Below, one piece after another: positions 59,061 to 64,000 of a DNA stretch of 64,000 bases. The stretch is from Bacilli bacterium. GTDB taxonomy: Bacteria; Bacillota_I; Bacilli_A; RFN20; CAG-288. The stretch is from assembly GCA_022652945.1 (NCBI GenBank), contig JALCRV010000011.1, positions 1 through 64,000 on the forward strand, given 5' to 3'. The notes under the pieces were generated by a model, which was not told the DNA's origin, ran no database searches, and saw nothing but the letters and a program-made list of their open reading frames with translations. Positions within the stretch are counted from its first letter, which is position 1. Each line of letters starts with the position of its first letter. A program made the translations under genes and the position numbers.

Positions 59061-61571
59061 TTATTCTAGGGATTTTTTAGTAATCTTCAGCATTCTGATC
59101 TCATGGGGCTGCAAAGTCACTTCATATTTAAGAACTCCGTCTTTACCGACCTCCGCTTCATGGAGGCGGTAAGAAGGATGGCATTCGACTTTTAACATCC
59201 TTTCGCTTTCTTGATCAGGCAGCTCCAATCCGTTAGTCATCTTCATCCATTGATCGAAAACTGAGCCGTGAGTCCGGTTAACGTATTCCTCTTCCAGACG
59301 GTAAGTCCCTTGAGGCATATTGGTAAAGCGGATAAAGACATCCTTAGAGGTCTGAGCTTGGAAGGCATCGTAACGCTTCTCATTAGGCAAAGTGGAAAGC
59401 TGTCCTTCAGCGAAGAGATCGTTCACATGGATATAATTCGACATCACGGCGACCAGATTATCTTCTTCCCCTTCCGTCACTATCAACTCATCTCCTTTAA
59501 AGACGAGCTCATCTTTCAGCTGAGCGAGGAAATACATTCCATAATAAGGCGGCTTCTTGATGCCGTTACGGGTAAATAAACCGTGTCCTCCATGGAACAA
59601 AGCGGCGTACTCGGGAACTTCAAAGATCGTATCGGACATCGACCAGTAAGCGTAGCCATCTAACTCATCGTAACAGTCGATGAGGTTTTTAACGATATAG
59701 GCACCTTTATAGGCGGTATCATTAATCAAAGAGCGATGGGAGGTTGTCGAATTCCATTCGGTGATATAGATCGGCAGATGGATCCCGGTCAGGGAAGTGA
59801 AATACTCCTGCTTTTCTTTGATTCTCCCAACCTCTTTTTTCATCGCATCGGGATCGATATCCATCTTGATCCCGTCGCCTTCGATCGCATCTTTAAAAAT
59901 CATCCCGAGCTGGGACATCGGATAATAATTTACATGGAGAAAATCCGGGACTCGGGGAGCCATCTCTTTAAGAAGGTCCTCAACAAAGGTGCCTTTAGTT
60001 AAAGTCCAAGAGACTAAGGAAGGTGAACCGAAGCGGATATCGGAATCGATAGATTTCACCGCATCGAAAGTAGCGATATAGAACTTATTAAAGGAATGGA
60101 AATCGATAAAGCCGAACATCTTCGTATTCGTCTCCGGCTCATTCCATAAGGAGAAAAGCCAGGACTCTACTTCCTTCTTTCCGTAGCGGGTGAGGACGTG
60201 AAGGGTGAATTTTTTAACTAACTCCACCCATTTATTCAAATCCTGCGGTTCCGAGGTGATTAAAGGAACATGGAAAACGGTCTTGTCCTTATATTTAGCG
60301 AGAGCTTCAGGCATAAAAGACAGCTGGACGAGAGGCTTTAAACCGATAGAGAGCAGAAAATCAAAAATCTTATCCAAAGAAGCAAAGTTAAAAATCTCTT
60401 TATGCTTATTATTAAAGGAATAGACGGATAAGGCATCATCGAAAAGACCGTGGAACTTAATATAATGGAATCCGATTTCCTTTTGCATTTCCTTCAGCAT
60501 CGATTGGATATCTTCCCTTAAAAGGTCAGAAGCCCTCCCGACGGCGCAGAAGTTTTTAAAAGTGTGTTTTAACAGGCCGAGCCGCGCCTGAAAATCAACT
60601 TCGAAGGTCTTTGATACGGTGCCGGCGTGAGATAAAGAAGAAGTCGAGATAGGTGCGTTTTCCAGCATCTCGAAAAGCTTAGCTAAGTAAGAAGACTTCT
60701 CGAAGTCCTGGTAAAAGGAAGAATTGTCGTTTTTCTCGTCATTGACCGGAGATGTAGACTTCTTTCTTGTCTTTGAAGGCAGTTCCTTATAAACCTTCTT
60801 ATGCATGCTGACAAAAGAGCGGGTGTTATTAAACCCGGATTGCTCGGCGATCTCATCGATTGAAAGGGAAGAGTTATATAAGAGAGTCTCCGCATGGTAA
60901 AATCGCTGCTCCGAAAGATAATCCTTAAAAGTCATCCCGATGCTCTTATCAAAAAGGCGGGAAAGATAGGCCGGGGAGAAAGAAAACTTCTCCGCTAAGG
61001 AATTAAGAGAGATATCTTCTTTATAGTTCTCCTTAAGATAGGAAATTATTTCTTCAAACTTCGTCACTTGCTTTTCCGTAGGCAAACTTTGGATAGAGGA
61101 ACGGAAATTAGTGATCAGTTCGAAATAAAGGCCCAAAGCCAAAGAGTGGATGCGGATTTCCGTATTGGCTGAATTCTCAGAATGGACCTTAACCATCTCA
61201 GCCATGAGTTTTTTGATCCAAGAGTAATCCTTGCTATGGTCTTTAGAAGAATCGACTTGGAAGGAAGCGTTCGTCTCGATCGTCGGATCCAGTTCCTTAG
61301 TGAAATCAATCTGCAGAGCTAAGATCACCGCCGACTCTTTAGCGGAAATGGAATGCAAAGAATAAGGATTAATCAGGATCACATCATCCTCATTAAGCAT
61401 CGAAGTCTTCCCATCGATGATGACCGAGCAGGAGTTCTCCAGGATATAGAGGATTTCATAGCAGGTCTGCCAATGGACGGGGAAGTATTTTGTCTTATGT
61501 AAAAAAATCTTGAGATTCAAAGGACCTTTAAAGTCGATAATCTGGTAGGCATTCTCAGAAGGGTTATTCAT
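59061..61571 (-). CDS. AraC regulator fused to GH39 glycosidase domain
   Basis: An 836-residue fusion. Residues ~1-130 are an AraC-type cupin sensor (CYEILYILENSCSVIIDGKT). Residues ~165-265 hold the double AraC helix-turn-helix (ISLNSLAEKFSFSPAYLSRL, SIDEIAEQSGFNNTRSFVSM). The rest is a GH39 beta-xylosidase-like barrel with the acid/base Glu in SLWNEPETN and the nucleophile in ITEWNSTT. No signal peptide, so it acts in the cytosol. The barrel may work as a sugar sensor, an enzyme or both. TTGTCT-17-TATAAT ends 6 bases before the ATG, implying a leaderless mRNA. It is divergent from an RbsA/RbsC-type importer, which it probably controls; xylose- or arabinose-containing sugars are likely ligands. 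Confidence 0.88.
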   Translation of the reverse strand: MNNPSENAYQIIDFKGPLNLKIFLHKTKYFPVHWQTCYEILYILENSCSVIIDGKTSMLNEDDVILINPYSLHSISAKESAVILALQIDFTKELDPTIETNASFQVDSSKDHSKDYSWIKKLMAEMVKVHSENSANTEIRIHSLALGLYFELITNFRSSIQSLPTEKQVTKFEEIISYLKENYKEDISLNSLAEKFSFSPAYLSRLFDKSIGMTFKDYLSEQRFYHAETLLYNSSLSIDEIAEQSGFNNTRSFVSMHKKVYKELPSKTRKKSTSPVNDEKNDNSSFYQDFEKSSYLAKLFEMLENAPISTSSLSHAGTVSKTFEVDFQARLGLLKHTFKNFCAVGRASDLLREDIQSMLKEMQKEIGFHYIKFHGLFDDALSVYSFNNKHKEIFNFASLDKIFDFLLSIGLKPLVQLSFMPEALAKYKDKTVFHVPLITSEPQDLNKWVELVKKFTLHVLTRYGKKEVESWLFSLWNEPETNTKMFGFIDFHSFNKFYIATFDAVKSIDSDIRFGSPSLVSWTLTKGTFVEDLLKEMAPRVPDFLHVNYYPMSQLGMIFKDAIEGDGIKMDIDPDAMKKEVGRIKEKQEYFTSLTGIHLPIYITEWNSTTSHRSLINDTAYKGAYIVKNLIDCYDELDGYAYWSMSDTIFEVPEYAALFHGGHGLFTRNGIKKPPYYGMYFLAQLKDELVFKGDELIVTEGEEDNLVAVMSNYIHVNDLFAEGQLSTLPNEKRYDAFQAQTSKDVFIRFTNMPQGTYRLEEEYVNRTHGSVFDQWMKMTNGLELPDQESERMLKVECHPSYRLHEAEVGKDGVLKYEVTLQPHEIRMLKITKKSLE

Positions 61572-61577
61572 ATCTTT

Positions 61578-61606
61578 ATTATAGGAAAGCCGAACTTAAA
61601 AGACAA
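61578..61606 (-). promoter_or_regulatory. Promoter of AraC-GH39 gene, leaderless
   Basis: On the minus strand TTGTCT (61601-61606), a 17-bp spacer and TATAAT (61578-61583). Only six bases separate the -10 box from the ATG, so the transcript must start at or next to the start codon. Confidence 0.7.
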
Positions 61607-61771
61607 ATAAATGCACTTGATGAATACCCTTACAATCACTTATTAACGTTATAAAATGGCTAAAAATGTCCAAAAATTAGCCCGATGGACTTCTTTATCT
61701 GAATTAATGATAAGCAGAAAACTCGCTTAAATAGGCCATTTATTTTAATTAATTTTAAAAAGTGCAAAAAA

Positions 61772-61802
61772 TTGACCTAAAGAAAATATGGAAGCGCTTA
61801 AA
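61772..61802 (+). promoter_or_regulatory. TTGACC box and cre-like site upstream of sugar importer
   Basis: TTGACC (61772-61777) is a possible -35 box. TGGAAGCGCTTAAA (61789-61802) matches the CcpA cre consensus except near its end. Placement upstream of the importer fits catabolite repression; no convincing -10 box is visible, so an activator may be needed. Confidence 0.5.
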
Positions 61803-61927
61803 AATGTCAAAAAGGGATAAGAAATTGCTCTCAAGTGGGTGACTTTCAGCCTTTCTCGCTTTCCAAGACTCGCTTAAAGTGATAGTAGTCCTAGCAGGTA
61901 TGAGACTGAATGAAAGGAAGAGACCAC

Positions 61928-63463
61928 ATGGGAAATGAAATAGTCAGGATTGAAAAAGTGTGCAAGCGCTTTGGGCCCACTATCGCTTTGAATAATGTCG
62001 ATATCCAAGTCAACGGCGGAGAAATCCGCGGTCTGATCGGGGAAAACGGCTCGGGTAAATCCACTGTCTCTTCTATTTATGCCGGCATGCAGAAAGCTGA
62101 TTCGGGAAAGATGTTTTATAAAGGCCAAGCCTGGAATCCTTCTTCGATGGTGGAAGCTTTGAATCACGGTGTCGGGATGATCCTTCAGGAAACCGGCACG
62201 ATTCCGGGCATCACCATCGCGGAAAATATTTTCTTAGGCGAATCTGATGAATTCCGGATGATCAAAGGCAAGAACGGGAAGAAATACGGCCCGATTTCCT
62301 CAACTTTGATGAATAAAGCCGCTCAGAAGATCCTCGATTCCATCGGAGCTAGCCATATCCGTGCTTCCGCTTTGACCGCCGGGTATGATCTCCAAGACCG
62401 TAAATTAGTTGAAATCGCTCACGTCATCTGCAAAAAGCCGGAGGTTCTGATCGTCGATGAAACGACCACCGCCCTCTCGCAAAAAGGCCGTGAGATTATC
62501 TATAAGATCGTTAATCATATGAAAGAAGAAGGGAAATGCGTCATTTTTATTTCCCATGACTTAGACGAAATCATGAACGTCTGCAATGTCTTAACCGTCT
62601 TAAGAGATGGCAAGATCATCCGCACCTTCAGCAAAGAGCAATTCAACGCTAACGACATCAGAGCTGCCATGATCGGCCGTGAGATGAAAGGCGATTATTA
62701 TCGTTCGGACTTCGATCCGACCTGCTCTAAAGAAGTTTCCTTAAAAGCTGACCATATCAGCCTAGGAGATAAGATTCACGATGTCTCCATTGAATTCCAC
62801 CGCGGGGAAATCATCGGCATCGGCGGGTTATCCGAGTGTGGCATGCATGACTTAGGAAAGATTCTCTTCGGCAATATCATTCCGACCTCCGGTGAAGTTC
62901 TCGTCAGTGAGAAGAATGACCAGACCGAAGTTGTTAAAGATGAAAAATTAGCGATGAAAAAGAAAATCGGGTACGTCGCTAAAGACCGCGACCTTGAATC
63001 GCTGAATATGCAAATGTCGATCCGCGATAATGTCGCCGTCGCTGGATTGAATCTGATTGCGACTAAACAAGGCTTGATCACGAACCGCAGAGAAAAAGCC
63101 TACGTCAAGACAAATATCGACGCTCTCTCAACAAAATGCTACTCGATTGACCAAGGGGTCAGACAACTCTCCGGCGGCAATAAGCAGAAAGTTGTCTTTG
63201 CCAAGTGGCTGGGCTGCAAATCGGACATCATGATCCTCGATTGCCCGACCCGTGGCATCGATGTCGGGGTCAAGCAGACCATGTATCAGCTGATCTACAA
63301 GATGAAGAAGGAAGGGAAAACCATCATCATCATCTCCGAGGAATTAGCTGAATTGATCGGGATGTCGGATCGCCTGATCATCATGAAAGACGGGAAGATC
63401 AGCAAAGAATTCCTTCGTTCACCTAACCTTTCCGATAAAGACGTCATCAATTACATGATTTAA
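61928..63463 (+). CDS. Sugar ABC transporter ATPase, RbsA/XylG/MglA type
   Basis: A 511-residue double ATPase of a monosaccharide importer. Half 1 has Walker A GENGSGKST, an LxDR-type signature region (YDLQDRKLVEIA) and Walker B VLIVDETTTAL. Half 2 has a degenerate Walker A (GLSECGMHDLGK), signature LSGGNKQK and IMILDCPTRGIDVG, all typical of the CUT2 family. ATG 61928 follows GGAAG; the ATG at 61910 lies upstream of that site. Its neighbours are the divergent AraC-GH39 gene and the RbsC-like permease 12 bp downstream. A pentose such as xylose or arabinose is the likely substrate. Confidence 0.92.
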   Translation: MGNEIVRIEKVCKRFGPTIALNNVDIQVNGGEIRGLIGENGSGKSTVSSIYAGMQKADSGKMFYKGQAWNPSSMVEALNHGVGMILQETGTIPGITIAENIFLGESDEFRMIKGKNGKKYGPISSTLMNKAAQKILDSIGASHIRASALTAGYDLQDRKLVEIAHVICKKPEVLIVDETTTALSQKGREIIYKIVNHMKEEGKCVIFISHDLDEIMNVCNVLTVLRDGKIIRTFSKEQFNANDIRAAMIGREMKGDYYRSDFDPTCSKEVSLKADHISLGDKIHDVSIEFHRGEIIGIGGLSECGMHDLGKILFGNIIPTSGEVLVSEKNDQTEVVKDEKLAMKKKIGYVAKDRDLESLNMQMSIRDNVAVAGLNLIATKQGLITNRREKAYVKTNIDALSTKCYSIDQGVRQLSGGNKQKVVFAKWLGCKSDIMILDCPTRGIDVGVKQTMYQLIYKMKKEGKTIIIISEELAELIGMSDRLIIMKDGKISKEFLRSPNLSDKDVINYMI

Positions 63464-63475
63464 GGAGGAATGAAC

Positions 63476-64000
63476 ATGGAATCAGCAAATGTCGAATCCA
63501 GAGAAGAACTGGAAAAACAAAGTCGAATCAAAAAAGCCATCCTAAGGGATAACATCATCCGTTTCATCCCCCTCATCGGCTTACTTGTCTTAGCTTCAGT
63601 TTTCTTCCTAGTTGTCGAAATCACTCACGCGGAGATGCTTAAAAATCTCCAGGTAGTCATTCAAAAAGCCTTGATAGTCGGATTCCTGGCGACCGGAGCT
63701 TCCTTCATCTTCGCCATCGGATCCTTCGATCTCTCCTTAGGCGCTAACTTAGTAGTTTCTGCCGCCATCGGAGCCTGGCTATATACCTTGACCGGCTCTC
63801 TGACCTTAATGTTCATCAGTTGCCTGGTCGTCTCGATTGCCATTTCGTTATTTAACTCCACCTTAGCTTCTTTCTTCAAACTGCCGGTCTTCATTATGAC
63901 AATCGCCATGATGTCGCTCCTCTCCGCCTTGGCTTCCTTGATTATCTCGAAAGTCAACCCGCTTGGCATCGATACCAAACTATCCCGCGGCTCCAACCCG
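63476..64000 (+). CDS. Sugar ABC transporter permease, RbsC-like (partial)
   Basis: The first 175 residues of a CUT2-type permease that runs off the window. A charged cytosolic N-terminus (ESREELEKQSRIKKAI) leads to helices FIPLIGLLVLASVFFLVV, ALIVGFLATGASFIFAIGSF and others. The family stretch IGSFDLSLGANLVVSAAIGA is present. ATG 63476 follows AAGGAGGAATGAAC. It forms the channel for the ATPase upstream; a binding protein is expected beyond the window. Confidence 0.9.
   Translation, partial: MESANVESREELEKQSRIKKAILRDNIIRFIPLIGLLVLASVFFLVVEITHAEMLKNLQVVIQKALIVGFLATGASFIFAIGSFDLSLGANLVVSAAIGAWLYTLTGSLTLMFISCLVVSIAISLFNSTLASFFKLPVFIMTIAMMSLLSALASLIISKVNPLGIDTKLSRGSNP

Noticed and set aside
1..64000. 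CRISPR array
   Set aside because: I saw no regularly spaced 24-40-bp repeats and no cas genes. The 22-bp GAGAAAA motifs occur four times at irregular distances tied to the tRNA repeats.

Overview
The window looks like chromosomal DNA of an anaerobic, carbohydrate-fermenting Firmicutes bacterium, most likely class Bacilli from a gut or rumen lineage near Erysipelotrichales/Acholeplasmatales. Reasons: Gram-positive-type Shine-Dalgarno sites (AGGAGG), sigma-A-like promoters, CcpA-type cre sites, many Ser-rich lipoproteins, MsmK-type sugar ATPases, and an ABC ATPase with an internal insertion of the kind known in mycoplasma PotA. TGA is used as stop. The taxon is inference; no rRNA or complete tRNA gene is visible.

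Region 1 (1-8.2 kb) is a mobile-element patchwork, more GC-rich than the rest. It holds a 5'-truncated IS30 transposase, a 643-bp remnant of an IS21 element, and a nearly full IS21 element (5624-7856) whose istA is frameshifted. Fragments of other genes abut both IS21 right ends. Between the IS21 copies lies a roughly 3-kb cassette (lipoprotein flavodoxin, alpha/beta hydrolase, aldo/keto reductase). It is bounded by two copies of a ~330-bp repeat that contains the 3' half of a tRNA-Thr(TGT) gene, its terminator, and paired GAGAAAA-type 22-bp repeats. This looks like an array of integration sites at a tRNA anticodon loop.

Region 2 (8.2-13.1 kb) is a second accessory stretch: a tandem-TIR protein with a small overlapping upstream ORF, an unknown protein, gene debris, an AT-rich MacB-like ABC transporter and a tRNA-like remnant.

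Region 3 (13.1-23.9 kb) is a cello-oligosaccharide locus. On the minus strand are cellobiose phosphorylase (GH94) and a long MsmK-type ATPase. Divergent from them are a LacI-type regulator, a solute-binding lipoprotein, two permeases and a GH1 beta-glucosidase. Matching palindromic operators lie at both divergent promoters. The likely flow is import of cellobiose or cellodextrins, then cleavage by phosphorolysis and hydrolysis. The ROK kinase at 33.9 kb could phosphorylate the glucose released.

Region 4 (23.9-39.3 kb) holds mostly single genes: a HAD phosphatase, a VanZ/Ig-like fusion, several lipoproteins and membrane proteins, a flavin-reductase protein, a ROK kinase, a DUF1295 protein, a Crp/Fnr regulator divergent from DUF488 and cupin genes, and a tocopherol-cyclase-like protein.

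Region 5 (39.4-43.3 kb) is an unusual hypB - large Fe-S/FAD oxidoreductase - hypA operon. Region 6 (43.4-51.2 kb) is a two-component system followed by an FbpABC/PotABC-like transporter whose promoter contains a cre site. Region 7 (51.4-59.0 kb) has a very long PAS hybrid kinase, an EF-G-like GTPase, a LURP-one-like protein, a 25-residue membrane peptide and a small membrane protein. Region 8 (59.0-64.0 kb) has an AraC-GH39 fusion divergent from an RbsA/RbsC-type sugar transporter, which runs off the window end.
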